Shown piece after piece: positions 47,071 through 60,576 of a stretch of 64,000 bases of DNA (the stretch's first letter is position 1; every line of letters starts with the position of its first letter). Source of the DNA: Actinostola sp. cb2023 (taxonomy: Eukaryota > Cnidaria > Anthozoa > Actiniaria > Actinostolidae); assembly GCA_033675265.1 (NCBI GenBank), contig JAUJYZ010001210.1, positions 124,001 to 188,000 on the forward strand, read 5' to 3'. Made by a program: the position numbers and the translations under genes. Under the pieces are notes generated by a model, which was not told the DNA's origin, made no database searches, and saw only the letters and a list, made by a program, of their open reading frames with translations.

Positions 47071-47230
47071 TTATAATTCCATGGGTTACTATTATTTTAT
47101 AATTCCATGGGTTACTCTCTGATAGGAAGTGTTCAATCTATCGTCCACTGTCAACAACATTTGTTCGCATTCTCGTTGGTATTTGTGAATAATTTATTTA
47201 CACTGACTCAAGGCTAACCCTGCATACAAT
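46831..47230. repeat. Foldback element with central (TTA)n
   Basis: Arms of about 100 bp share GGGTTAGCCT, GAGTCAGTGTAAAT, GCGAACAAATGTTGTTGACA. A (TTA)n tract at about 46997-47069 and a duplicated TTTTATAATTCCATGGGTTA lie in the middle. Confidence 0.85.
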
Positions 47231-47602
47231 GCGTCTTTTGTCAAGTAGCACAGCGGTGCTAAACAACTCGAAACTGGAGTATTTATATAGTATTGAAAAG
47301 ACATTTATCGAGCACTTTTTGCGAAAAAACCATTTAAAATATCATTTTCTTCACTATTTCAATCAATACTAGTTATTCAAGACACAACTAAGCATAAATT
47401 AGAACAGTAATTAACAGCGAAAAATAGCAGAAACACTTTGACACAAACAACGGATAAATAGGTATCAGTGAAAAGGAACCCTATGTAAAATTTCCGGCCC
47501 CTGAAATAACATAAAATAAACTACAAGGTATTGATACAGACATTAGATAGCTACATTAAATTGATTGAAAAATCGAAAACCTGAAAAAAAGGAGAAGAGA
47601 AA

Positions 47603-47630
47603 GGGGGGGGGGGGGGGGGGGGGGGGGGGG
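47603..47630. repeat. Poly-G tract (28 nt)
   Basis: Uninterrupted G run; length may be an assembly estimate. The stretch 47231-48520 otherwise shows no gene. Confidence 0.85.
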
Positions 47631-48523
47631 AATTGAAATTGAAAATTATTCAATTGCTGTAATTTCGTCAGAATGCTGCTAATACCAATGCTTTAGATGA
47701 AGTCATTGAAGTTTTCATTCGAATTCCGTTCATATTATCATGACAAAATACACGACAAAATATCCTGCCAAAAAAGACGGCTTTATATACTGCGTAAGGT
47801 TTGGATCAAACTTCACAGGAAGTAAATTCATATACTCTTTGAAATTTTCATGCAGTTAATTTTAAGACAAAATGTCAAAATACGGTATCTTAATTGTAAA
47901 CAGTGATCATAATTTACATTCAAAGCAAACTTCAAACTCTCTTTGTTGAATCCTAAACATTTGAAGAAGATCGAATAAGGAGTGTGTGTACGGCGACGGG
48001 TTTAAGGTACCTCGGTATTTTTTTTCGTCGCGATCGAAGGGGAGCCACCTTTTATAAATACTTACATCATTGCTTACTGATGTACCAAATATTAGTGCAC
48101 GTGTATAATTTTTGTAACGTGTTTATCATGAATGAATGAAATATAATGAATGCCTTTATTTGAGTGTTATACTCATAAAAATCGATTGGGGTTTTTAACC
48201 GTGTTGGAGCTATATATTTCGTTAATTGAGCAGGGAGAGGGTGATATTAGTGTTTCTAGTTATAATAGCATGTATAATTTGCCATCCACCTGCCCAGCTA
48301 CTTGTTATTATAACTGTCAGTCTTAAACAGTGAGCGTTGGGTTGCAAAGCTACGAAGCCTTAGAGCCGTAGAATTACACGTGATTAAGGTATCACTATAA
48401 AATAATATCAACCAAAATGTTGTTTTAGTCTTTGTAGTTTCGTTTACTGCTTACTATATAAAACGGCCAAACTACAAAAAAACGTCATTGTTAGTCATTT
48501 GACTATTGTGTTTTTTTACATAG

Positions 48524-48613
48524 GCGCAGTATGATGGCAGAGTGATCGAGGTAAAGACTGCAGTGGAAGAACGATGTGGAATTAGAGGCTCAATGTCAAC
48601 TAAAGCTTCTTAA
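48524..48613 (+). CDS. Possible isolated terminal exon
   Basis: After a strong acceptor (GTTTTTTTACATAG) a 29-codon frame reads AQYDGRVIEVKTAVEERC, then GIRGSMSTKAS and TAA. The amphipathic composition looks coding, but no upstream exon was found and I do not recognise it. Confidence 0.25.
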   Translation, partial: AQYDGRVIEVKTAVEERCGIRGSMSTKAS

Positions 48614-48831
48614 TGGTTAGTCTATCGATATATCTAAAGTAACTTAACTTATAAACTAAATTGTATGTAAACTACTGGTACTAAAAAGTAAATAAATAAA
48701 ATAAAATAAATAAAATAAAGTCTATGTCTATAAAAGCATAGGTCTAAAGTAGTATATAAATATAAACTATACAACCTTTATGCTACAACCTTTCTACAAT
48801 AATACATATACAGCATATATATAGAGAGAGA

Positions 48832-48923
48832 GTCAGAGGTTGCCTGCGTCTCTTTTTCTTCTATAATTAATCTCTAGAGATTAAATATATAGAAGAAAAA
48901 GAGACGCAGGGCAACTTCTGACT
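48832..48923. repeat. 92-bp perfect-arm hairpin
   Basis: GTCAGAGGTTGCCTGCGTCT and CTTTTTCTTCTATA face their inverse, with one or two mismatches, around AATCTCTAGAGATT. Confidence 0.9.
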
Positions 48924-49372
48924 GTTCCAAATAATATATTAACATTTCGGCAATTCAGCCTTCTTCAGAAATGATAAAATATATATGTACATGGTAAAAA
49001 TGATAAAAATAGATAGATTGAGAAGAAAGTCCAAGTATTTTTATTGCTGTGTTCTGTGGTTGTAAGACCATTTACTAACATTTTACTGGTTTCATTGAAT
49101 ACTTTGTAGGTTGGTTAATATGTGTTCTACAAACTGTGCTAGTTTTAGCAGCAATTCCAGGAGTCATAAAGGGTAAGTCTAACCATTGAGTGAGTGTTCT
49201 GACGCACTACAGTAATGAACAAACACATGATTTAGACATAAACACAAAAGTTCTTTAATATCTTTGCATTATATATAAAGTGAAATGAAAACAATTGTAG
49301 TTTCAAGATAGAGTGTAATTTATAGTAACAATGTTTAGGTTTCATTGAATTTAAATGACTATCTTTTAATAA

Positions 49373-50190
49373 TTACTCGGGCCCAGGCCGCAGGCCGCCC
49401 GAGTTAGAAAATGCGGATTTCGGTAGTAGTAGTAGTAGTAGTAGTTTTGTTCGGCTTCAAAATGACGAGTATGCGACGTATTTAATCGTATCCGGAGTTT
49501 CAAGATTACTCCGCAGATTTGAAAAGATAAAGGAGACACAGGACTCAAGTAGATTATGAATCTTAGTTTTGAAAGCAGCTGTAGATCTTCAAGCTATTAA
49601 AAGGTCAGGATTCTAGTTCATCGTTCAATGACTAGAAGTGGTAAAAGGACTAGAAGCTCGCTTAAAATATTTTTTTTTTTAAACAAACGCGAGGCCGTTA
49701 TCGGAACCATCTGACCTATGCAACCTCAAGACGTATCATGTTCGTACTCACCGGACTAATAGTCTCCCTCGTCACTCAACTGTCACTGATTGTCATGACG
49801 TCAGAGAAATTATATTGTATTGAAGAAGATGTCCTTGTTTTATTCGACGTTCGAACCGTAACTCGAACCCGAACTCGATTCCAAACTCGACGTTTCGGGA
49901 TCTGAAGCTAGAGAGGGGGCCTTTACACAAACTCATCAAAATCAAATCAATTGAACTCAAAGTCAAAAGGTAATCAAATGAACTCAAAGGCAAATCAAAT
50001 GAACTCGACACATACATGTATATACATAGTCTCCCTCGTCACGCAACTGTCAGTCATTGTCAGGTCTCTCCTCGCGCAGCTGACATTGTCCTTGTTCTTC
50101 AACCAACTGGCATTCATTTTCAAGTACTTCCTCGAACAACTGACATTTTCCTTTTCACAATGCCCGAGTGAACGCTCATTGAGCGTCTTG
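49373..50190 (+). mobile_element. Helentron-like element H4
   Basis: 5' end TTACTCGGGC with hairpin closing GCCCGAGTTAGAAAATGCGG. 3' hairpin ACGCTCATTGAGCGT followed by CTTG at 50190. It contains ACACAGGACTCAAGTAGATT and neighbouring sequence repeated in H5, and a (GTA)n at about 49421-49444. Confidence 0.65.
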
Positions 50191-50737
50191 TTGTTATTAT
50201 AACTAAAAATGAACTTCAATACGAAAGGACTAATTATCATCTATATTTAATGATATGTCATATTGTACGTTTATCTGATCATCAAACCCTTCATATTATC
50301 CATTATTAAACGAGCCGAAATGATAAGCTGCTTTGATGTAAGTATTGGAACTAATCTCTAATGTATTTAAAGTGAAAAATTCTGACCACCAATTGGAATC
50401 AATAATGTATACATCCACCAGAGGTTCTTAATATTCAATTATGGTGATGGTGGAAATTGGAGTTATTTTTCTATTATTCATATGGCTCGAAAAATACTGA
50501 ATGGTCAAGAAATAAGTGATAAGAACAAAGAACTGTCATCCAACGCAGTTTTTGGTCCTATAATTGTGACTTCCATTATCTTCCATCCACTTCGTCGATA
50601 ACAGTGTATTGTTTATATATTACCAGTCATCATGGAATACTGACTTTTACCTCACGATTCATTCAGATCAAACACGTCGACTTCACTGTGTTGTTCACCC
50701 AAGTTTATTAACATACATGACATAATGTAATTATTAA
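50191..50737. other. Stretch with no supported gene
   Basis: No repeat match and no coding signal seen. Confidence 0.5.
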
Positions 50738-51013
50738 CGACTACGAGTTTTCTATGAGTGAGTAGTCAACGAGGCGCGTACGTGTCGAGTTGACTATTTG
50801 AACTCATAGAAAACGAGAACGAGTAGTCTAATTGTTTTAGTAGAAACCAACTAGCATACTACCTTCGAATTTATACCAATATTTATTGATTTTCTGTTTT
50901 GTTTTTGTTCAAAACATCGGATTTTTCGCTACTCACTATCAATAGATAGATAGTGAGTACGTTAGCCAATCATATTGTAGGATTCGTGATAGTATGCTAG
51001 TTTGTTTCTACTA
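50738..51013. repeat. Foldback repeat F, copy 1
   Basis: GTTGACTATTTGAACTCATA, GAAAACGAGAACGAG, TAGTAGAAACCAACTAGCAT and the terminal inverse AGTATGCTAGTTTGTTTCTA match 59071-59342. Inner inverted ACTCACTATC/GATAGTGAGT. Confidence 0.8.
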
Positions 51014-52138
51014 TAATAGTCATTGAAGTGCAGGGGGTGGCATATAATCTCGTAGTTTACATTTGCCTCGGGCTTCCTCTGGCCGAGTTATAAAATGGGC
51101 TTACTACTATCTATTTCTTTTTCGTCACAAATGGTTGGTCCCTACAGTCCGGGGGGGGGGGGGGGGTACTTGGTTAAAAAATGGTTAGGTATGTGCGGCG
51201 AGATGTTCAGACCTGGACCCTGTTTTTGGAATTTGTCACTCGAAAACCTGGATTTACGAATTTACCAAATAAAAAAACCTGGATTTACGAATTTACCAAC
51301 CATGTTTTCTTCATGGTCATGGAATGAAGAAAAAATGCGAAGAATGAAGAAAGAATGCGAAGTATTTGATCGTATCGAGTTTCAAGATTACTCCTGAAGC
51401 AGATAAGGGAAAACAAACGACACACAGGACTCAAGAGGATTTGAATCTTAGTTTTGAAAGCAGCTGTAGATCTTGAAGCTATCGAAAGGTCAGGATTCTA
51501 GTTCGCTATGTCATGTTTGTTATTAGGCGACATTGGACCCCAGAGTAGGCCTTTTGTTGCTAATTGTAAGTAGTACGTGTACAGTTATGTCCTTGAGTAT
51601 TTATAATTGAACTCCCTGAATTCGCGGAAAACCGCTCTAATCACTAAACAAACGACACACAGGACTCAAGTAGCCGGATATTTAATCTTAGATTATTTGA
51701 AAGCAGTTTGAGATCTTCAAGATATTGAAAGGTCAGGATTCTACTCACGACCAGCGATGTAACTACATGTACATCTATTGACAGAAAGCTATATGTACAT
51801 GTACAGAAGTCATGCAAACAGTCAGGCCAGTCGAGACTGAAAAGCAAATGAAATGAACTCAAAAACTATCATGACCTCGCTATGCCATGTTTGTTGCTAA
51901 TTGTAATAGTATGTGTACAGTTATGTCCGTGAAATGAGCGTGTTTAAAGCCCGTGTTTTATCGGCTGTTGTACGACGTCGTTCCACGAACTCGAACTCAT
52001 CAAAAAATGAATTGAAAAGCAAATGAAATGAACTCAAAAAGTATCAAGACCTCGCTATGTTCACAGGAAGCCCAACATTATACCTTATTCAACACAGGAA
52101 GCCCAATATAATACGTATTGCGCGCGCGCGCGCTCTAC

Positions 52139-52265
52139 CACAGGAAACCCATCAAAAAAAGACGCCCGAATATAAATGTATTCCCATCAAAAAAAGGCGC
52201 GCGAATATAAATGTATTTATATTTATTATTAAATATCCTCAAAAATAATGGTTGGGCTGCCTGTG
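52139..52265. repeat. CACAGG-type MITE, copy 1
   Basis: CACAGGAAACCCATCAAAAA at the left and GGTTGGGCTGCCTGTG at the right form an imperfect terminal inverted repeat. Preceded by (CG)n. Confidence 0.6.
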
Positions 52266-52271
52266 AGTGTA

Positions 52272-53950
52272 TGTGTATATTTACACAAGGTATGAAACTC
52301 CAGTCACGTGATGGCCTGATGTGCGGCGCAAGTAGATGGTGCACTTTTCCGTGAACCGAAGAGCCGAAGTCGTCGTACGCTACAGGCCCGTGGGGGGTAC
52401 CCAGGTAAAGTCGTTAAATTTTGTCGCTAATGGCGGGGCGCGGAAGAGAAGTTCATATCAAGAAAGACTGATTTTTTCGGTGTAAACGTTGGGATTCTTT
52501 TCCCTATTCATGGTAAGTTTAGAAGTTCACAATTCATGTCAACTTTAAGTAAATCTAGAAGAAATTCGACGATTTTAAAGTAGTCCTTTTTCATTTTGAA
52601 TGGTTGAGAAACTTTGGATATGTTTAGCTCGACACGTGAGAAAGTTTTGCAGTTGAAAATAAACTGAACTAAAAGTACTTTTTGTCATGGTTTTTACGTA
52701 GTATTTGCTCTAAATGTTCTCTAATGAAATGACTTGCCTATACTAGGGCAGAAGGGTTGCTTAATACTCCTCAACAAATCAGTTTTTTCCATAAATTATG
52801 CAGAACTGATTTGACTTGTGTAATTGTCAGTGATCGAAAACACTTCAACAAGGAACCTCTCTCAACTGACTGATTTTACTTTATCTGTTTAAACATTACT
52901 GACTCTCTCATCTAGAAAGTGTTTGACATAATTTTGTACTTTACTTATAGTTCTTCTGACACAAGGGAACGCCAACACAGCATAAATCATCTGAAGCAAA
53001 AATATAGACGAATTCATTCACTGACATCGAAGGTGAGACATGAATGGCGATGGACTCGTGAAGCTGTGAACTAAAATATTAACAGTTGTTCGTTATTGTC
53101 ATTGAAATAGCACGACACATTTAGCAAATATTAAAGTCTTACTATCATCTGAGAGAAACAGAGTAATTTTAACGGCGTATTTTTCGTAACGGAACGTAAG
53201 TGAGCTTATCGCTTCCAACTTCGATGTTTGCTATTCAATCAGTCATGATCAGTGATTCACAACTTGTCGCCTTTGTGTATAATATTTATCCATTGTTATT
53301 AAGCTTATTTCCATGCTATTACTGATCAATATAGTGAATAAATTGCACAGAAAGTAACGGCAAAACTGACAGTGTGTAAAAAGCTAGTAAACTTATTGTT
53401 GAAATAAATACGTTTGTTTGTCATTTTGTGTACAAGTACTGATAGCAAATGTGTTGTGCAGTACTAAATATTGAGACTATTCAGCATTTATAAAACACAA
53501 TGCGTCAATTTTGAAGATTTTAATCGATAAAAATCAAAATACAAAACAAATACTTTACAGAAGTCAAAACAGAAAACAAATAAAGTATATTGTAGATGTT
53601 TTGACTCATGTTTAGTGAACATATCATGTTAAAACTTGCCAAAAAGAGCATCGTTCAGATTTGCCGAGCGCTTGTCGATGCCTTCTCGAAGGTAAAATCC
53701 GACTACTTCACGGAAAAGTGCACCATCTACTTGCGCCGCACATCGGTCCATGACGCTCAAAATTTCAAAAATTAGTTTCTCAGCGTACGTTGAAGTTAGA
53801 CGACTGACACTTACAAAGTGTTTCGAGAATACGGTAAAGTTTAATTAGTTATTCGAAGAAAAATTGAATTTTCACATCACATTGACAAAATTAGGGTCAA
53901 AAACGTATTTGTCACGTGATCTAGTTTCATACCTTGTGTAAATATACACA
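52272..53950. mobile_element. 1.68-kb inverted-repeat element
   Basis: TGTGTATATTTACACAAGGT and GATGTGCGGCGCAAGTAGAT with GGTGCACTTTTCCGTGAA recur inverted at the right end, the inner block perfect over 38 bp. The right arm has about 180 bp extra between the two blocks. No ORF in the centre. Confidence 0.75.
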
Positions 53951-54049
53951 TTTGCTGCGGGCGCACACAGGAAGCCCAACAGGAAGCCCAACATAGGACA
54001 TTACTCAGCACAGGGAACCCAACATATGTATTGCGCGCGTGCGCTTTAC

Positions 54050-54133
54050 CACAGGGAACCCATCAAAAAAAGACGCAAATATCATTTTTTGAATTATTTA
54101 GTAGCCTCAAAAGCAATGGTTGGGCTGCCTGTG
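54050..54133. repeat. CACAGG-type MITE, copy 2
   Basis: CACAGGGAACCCATCAAAAA to GGTTGGGCTGCCTGTG, as at 52139-52265 but shorter. Confidence 0.6.
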
Positions 54134-55140
54134 CTATGTTGTCATGTTTGTTGCTAATTGAGCCAGTCGAGACTGAAAAGTAAATGAAATGAACTCAAAA
54201 ACTATCATGACCTCGCTATGCCATGTTTGTTGCTAATTGTAATAGTACGTGTACAGTCCAGTCGTATGTCCTTGAGTATTTATAATTAAACTCACGACCA
54301 GCGATGTAACTACATCTATTGACAGAAAGCTATATGTACAGAAGTCATGCAAACAATCGAGCCAGTCGAGTTTAATATTTTCAGTAACTCACGATGGATG
54401 TTTTATTCCACGTTTGAAAAATTCAGTGCGACTACAGTTGTGTGATCCTTGTTAGAACAGAATTTCCACGATCAAAACAGGTCAGTGAACGGCAAAAATA
54501 CAATCGAAATCAAAACGTCCTTAGATTTTAGGGATCTATTACAGAAGAAGACGCTCAGTGACAAGGGAGAATATTTGTGTCGGTGACTCATAGATAAAGA
54601 TCTCCGACTCTTAAGGTACGCTGTCGTACGTATTTAAACGTATTTGAGGTCACTTGAGGTCACATCTTAAATCTAACAGAAGCAGCTTTTGATTTTTAAT
54701 CGATAATTCCTTTCTGATTTCGAGATAAATCGAACAAGATCTTTCAATGTATAGGCAGAGACAGCAGATTGGTCGAGCTTTGTCACATCATACCGTAGTC
54801 TGAATCAATTGGATGTTTAAAAGATACGAAGTTCAACTTTCCTCTGCGATAACGAAGAAACCAAAGACGTTATCAGAACCGTCTGACCATGAATATGAAC
54901 CTCAACTGGACGTTCCAAGTACATGCTACGGAAGTACGATTCGGAGATTTTTATCTATGCTCACCGACACATATATACATTAAGTCTCCCTCGTCACGCA
55001 ACTGTCAGTCATTGTCATGTCCCTCCTCACGCAACTGACATTGTCCTTGTCATAAGCCCGAGTGTACGCTCATTGAGCGTCTTGTTCAATTTAGCCTCCT
55101 TCGGCCTCGCTTTCCGGCGTTGCCTGCGGAGGAGGCTAAA

Positions 55141-55808
55141 TTCAATTTGTTTTTCGAAATGTTTGAAGCTTGCATTACGTAATGAAACGGAACTTGTAAA
55201 TTTCAAAAACGGTCTTGACTCAACATTGCATGCTTCGAAACTGGAATGTGATTGATATTTCTGTCTCGCTGAATTAATGTTGTTGTCAGAGGAACATCTG
55301 CATGTGCTAGGTAGGTAGGTAGCTAGGTCAACTTTATTTAGTCACGCTAGCCCCTTCCAACGTAAACCTGGTTTCCAAGATCTAGAGGGGCGTGAATACA
55401 ATAATAATTTACAAAATTGTCTAACACACGAATAATGTGCTGAAAGAGGACGTTTGCAGACTGTTTACTGACGAAACAAAAACCTTATTGCTTGGTTTCA
55501 ATTAGCTGTTGAACCTCCTTCAAATGACGGGCAAACACTGCCCTCCGTGTTCTATGGCAAGCAGTGAGTATTCTATTGAAAGAAAGCTGATGAAAACATT
55601 TACAGAATTTGACTGAAACAATTATTTCTGGACTACAAAATTGTTGCCCATCTTTGATAATATAATATAATAATAATTTAATTCTTGGAAAAGCGCATGT
55701 GCATTGATGACATGCTTCTCAATGCATTCAGTAATTTTGCATTATGGCCACATTTCCGGCATAACATTTTGTGTGGCAGCATTCACTGCCGTAACGGTAG
55801 ACTAGTAT
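55141..55808 (-). repeat. Retroposon-like dispersed repeat, minus-strand copy
   Basis: Inverse of 25432-26268 across its length, including the (GTAG)n run at 55311. Just before it, GCCTCCTTCGGCC to GGAGGAGGC (55092-55139) is a hairpin absent from the other copy. Confidence 0.75.
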
Positions 55809-55848
55809 ATTGATATTTCGTAGCGGCCAGAATTTTTCCAAATGACTG

Positions 55849-57500
<1,652 letters not shown>

Positions 57501-57507
57501 GGTCATC

Positions 57508-57575
57508 TACAGTCATTTGCAAAAATTCTGGCCGCCACGAAATATCAATATAATAATAATAATAATAATAATATG
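57508..57575 (+). repeat. Truncated mariner-type MITE end with (AAT)n
   Basis: TACAGTCATTTGCAAAAATT, CTGGCCGCCACGAAATATCA then (AAT)n. Only the left end is present. The inverse fragment at 55806-55850 borders the other side of the microsatellite. Confidence 0.8.
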
Positions 57576-57861
57576 TACAGTCATTTGCAAAAATTCTGGC
57601 CGCCACGATATATCAATATATCAATATATCGGGTGCATTATGGGTAATTAAATAATACTATTTTGAGGTTCCTAACTTATTAAATGAAGCAAAATACAAA
57701 CGTAAGACTAAAATAAACATCATACTAAATATTTCTACCAACTTTGCTGGCGTTAACTTGCTTTAAAGGGAATTTTCGATTATTTAATTACCCATAATGC
57801 ACCCGATATATATTGATATATTGATATATCGTGGCGGCCAGAATTTTTGCAAATGACTGTA
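57576..57861. mobile_element. Mariner-type MITE, copy A
   Basis: Ends ACAGTCATTTGCAAAAATTC and inverse, TA at both borders, inner GGGTGCATTATGGGTAATTA repeated inverted. No transposase. Confidence 0.88.
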
Positions 57862-57867
57862 TTTATT

Positions 57868-58160
57868 TACAGTCATTTGCAAAAATTCTGGCCGCTACGA
57901 AATATCAATATATCAATATATCGGGTGCATTATGGGTAATTAAATAATAGCAAATTCCCCTTAAAGCGGATTAACTCCAGCAAAGTTGGTATAAATATTT
58001 AGTATAATGTTTATTTTAGTCTTACGTTTGTTGTTTGTAAATTTTGCTTCATTTAATAAGTTAGGAAACTCAAAATAGTATTATTTAATTACCCATAATG
58101 CACCCGATATATTGATATATTGATATATCGTGGCGGCCAGAATTTTTGCAAATGACTGTA
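57868..58160. mobile_element. Mariner-type MITE, copy B
   Basis: Same ends and inner inverted block as copy A, 6 bp downstream of it, with TA borders. Confidence 0.88.
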
Positions 58161-58420
58161 TATAGCGCTATATCAATATATCGGGTGCATTATGGGTAAT
58201 TAAATAATACTATTTTGAGTTTCTTAACTTATTAAATGAAGCATAATTTACAAACAACAAACGTAAGACTAAAATAAACATTATACTAAATATTTCTACC
58301 AACTTTGCTGGCGTTAACCCGCTTTAAGGGCAATTTTCGATTATTTAATTACCCACAATGCACCCGATATATTGATATACTGATATTTCGTAGCGGCCAG
58401 AATTTTTGCAAATGACTGTA
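58161..58420. mobile_element. Mariner-type MITE, copy C (left end lost)
   Basis: Begins inside the family sequence (TATCAATATATCGGGTGCAT) directly after copy B and keeps the right end GAATTTTTGCAAATGACTGT. Confidence 0.85.
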
Positions 58421-58866
58421 TCTATAGGTATAAGAATCAGTTTTATTGTGGTAGAATGGTTTACATAAACGCGTGAAATGTACATTAGTCCAATTAACAA
58501 TTAGACTACGAGTTCGAGTTTTATATGTGAAGTTTATAAATCGAGAGGCCGTGTTGTATCGGTGCATATAGATACGAGGCGAAAACGACTTCTAAAACCC
58601 AACATTCATTTAAACTGATATTTAATAATTTCCGATGGAAAAGGTTAGAGAAAATCACAAATTTGTAGATGGCGGAGATGTCTGTGACACTGCGATCATG
58701 CGCACTGAACACCACAATTCGTCCCACATTTGAAAGAGGTATTGTCAGTAGGAACCGAGTAATATTACATTCCAAAATTGCCTATGTGAAGGGCAGTGAT
58801 GCGATACTAAAACTGAGACCTTTGCATATATATACAGGCCTGTTTCAGGTAGTCAGTTGGTAGAAG

Positions 58867-58966
58867 TGATTAATGAAACATGAGTGTTCTATCACTTTTA
58901 GTTTACTCATGTTTATGCATGAGTGTTATAACTAAAAGTGATAGAACACTCATGTTTTATTAATCA
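58867..58966. repeat. 100-bp hairpin element
   Basis: TGATTAATGAAACATGAGTG and TTCTATCACTTTTAGTT are matched inverted, with one mismatch. Confidence 0.88.
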
Positions 58967-59070
58967 GTTATATAACTAAAACCTGGCAGGTCTGTATGGG
59001 GGTATAAAGGTCCATGCACCTGACCAAATGGTCAGCCTAATAGTGCATGAATTATTCATGAGTTTTAGAA

Positions 59071-59342
59071 GAGTCGATAGTCAGCGAGGCGTGTAGCGTC
59101 GAGTTGACCATTTGAGCTCATAGAAAACGAGAACGAGCATAGTCTAATTGCTTTAGTAGAAACCAACTTGCATAGTACTACCTTCGATTTTATACCAATA
59201 TTTATTGATTTGTCGCTTTCTCTTTGTTCAAAACGCCGGCTTTTTCACTACTCACTATCCATCACTCAATAGATAGTGAGTACGTTGTTAGCCAATTAGA
59301 TTGCAGGATTCGTGATATATAGTATGCTAGTTGGTTTCTACC
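59071..59342. repeat. Foldback repeat F, copy 2
   Basis: Same order of blocks as 50738-51013, diverged by small indels. The stretch 59343-59636 holds no gene. Confidence 0.8.
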
Positions 59343-59693
59343 GAATACACATTAGTACACCCTAATTCCATTGTGTTCTTGTGTTTTCATTTGACTATTA
59401 CAGACTAACTAGTCATAATAATAATATAATAATATTTATCCAGGGTGACCTAATCAGCACAAAAGTGCTGATTATCAAAAAGGGCCCTGCAACTAATAGG
59501 TTGATGAAAACCAAAATGTCTCATCGTTTTCTAATTGTATCACTAATCTGCTAATGTCCCGTGTAAATCACATTTTCGGCTCATATTTGTAATTTCATTG
59601 GCACTGCATGACGTGTAACCCTAACTTAGAGAAAAACTAGACGCTCTATGAGCGTTCACTCGGCTGGTCGGATGATTAGTCTGCTCAAGTATA

Positions 59694-60380
59694 TTAAGGC
59701 CTGACACATGAGCCCAATGGCATAAAAAAACATTATTTTCTATAAACTGAAAACTATTCATGCTTTGGAGATAAAACTTCACCAAGATGTTTAGTCCCAT
59801 GAGTGTGTGAACATTTGATGTGGTTTATTGCATGTGCTGGGTCACGTGACAAATCACATGGCAACATATGTCCAAATATTTCAGCTTAAAATGGGGTACA
59901 TAGAAACGTTTCTAAGAATAATGAATCAGATGTCAAAAAGTTACATTTAGAAAGGTCTTTCTAAATCCGCCTTTTAACGTTGTCCTTAATCATTAGTTAT
60001 AGAGATAATTGATAAAACAGGTCACGTGACCAATCCAGTTATTTGCATATTTTTATTTTTCTCGTTAATGAGAATATGTAGACAGCATTAAAAGGCGGGA
60101 TTAGAAAGACATCTACCAAAGGTATTTATCGAAACATTAGTTAGCGTTCTAAGAAAAGTCTCTACGTACCCCATTTTCGATTGAATTTTTCAACCAGTCT
60201 TGGCCACGTGATTTGTCACGTGACACTTCATTTGCTACTATCGCGACTAAATTGTCACAAATTCATGGGTCTTAGCATTTTGGAGAAGTTTTAGCTTCAA
60301 AGCATGAATAGTTTTCAGTTTATCGAAAATAATGTGTTTATGCTAATTAGGCTGATGTGTCAGGCCTTAATATACTTGAG
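59694..60380. mobile_element. 687-bp full-length foldback element
   Basis: CTCAAGTATATTAAGGCCTG at the left is matched at the right end, and the arms stay alignable over about 330 bp each, so the whole element folds on itself. TG is duplicated at the borders. H1 has the uninterrupted site (GTCTGCGAATAC at 12014-12025). Confidence 0.85.
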
Positions 60381-60576
60381 TGCGAATACAGCCTCTTTTC
60401 GGTGGTCGCGCCGCCAAAAAGTGGCTGTATAACTCGGGCTGTGAATGTGCCAATTTTAGACTCTCCCCTCCCTCACAAGAGTGATTTTTTGTCGCCGACC
60501 GCCATGACAGTAGCATACAATACGATTGTGATTATAATAAACAAACTTCGAGATATACAGTCTTTTCTCATCTTTA

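Larger units (their letters stand above)
51065..55084 (+). mobile_element. Composite Helentron-like region H5
   Basis: Left end CTCGGGCTTCCTCTGGCCGAG with TTATAAAATGGGC, right hairpin ACGCTCATTGAGCGT followed by CTTG. Inside, blocks are duplicated: CAGGACTCAAG with GAAAGCAGCTGTAGATCTT (51429 and 51659), GAAATGAACTCAAAAACTAT (51849 and 54186), and the CACAGGAAGCCC cluster (52062 and 53966). Only one pair of ends is seen, so whether this is one element or several fused copies is open. Confidence 0.5.
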
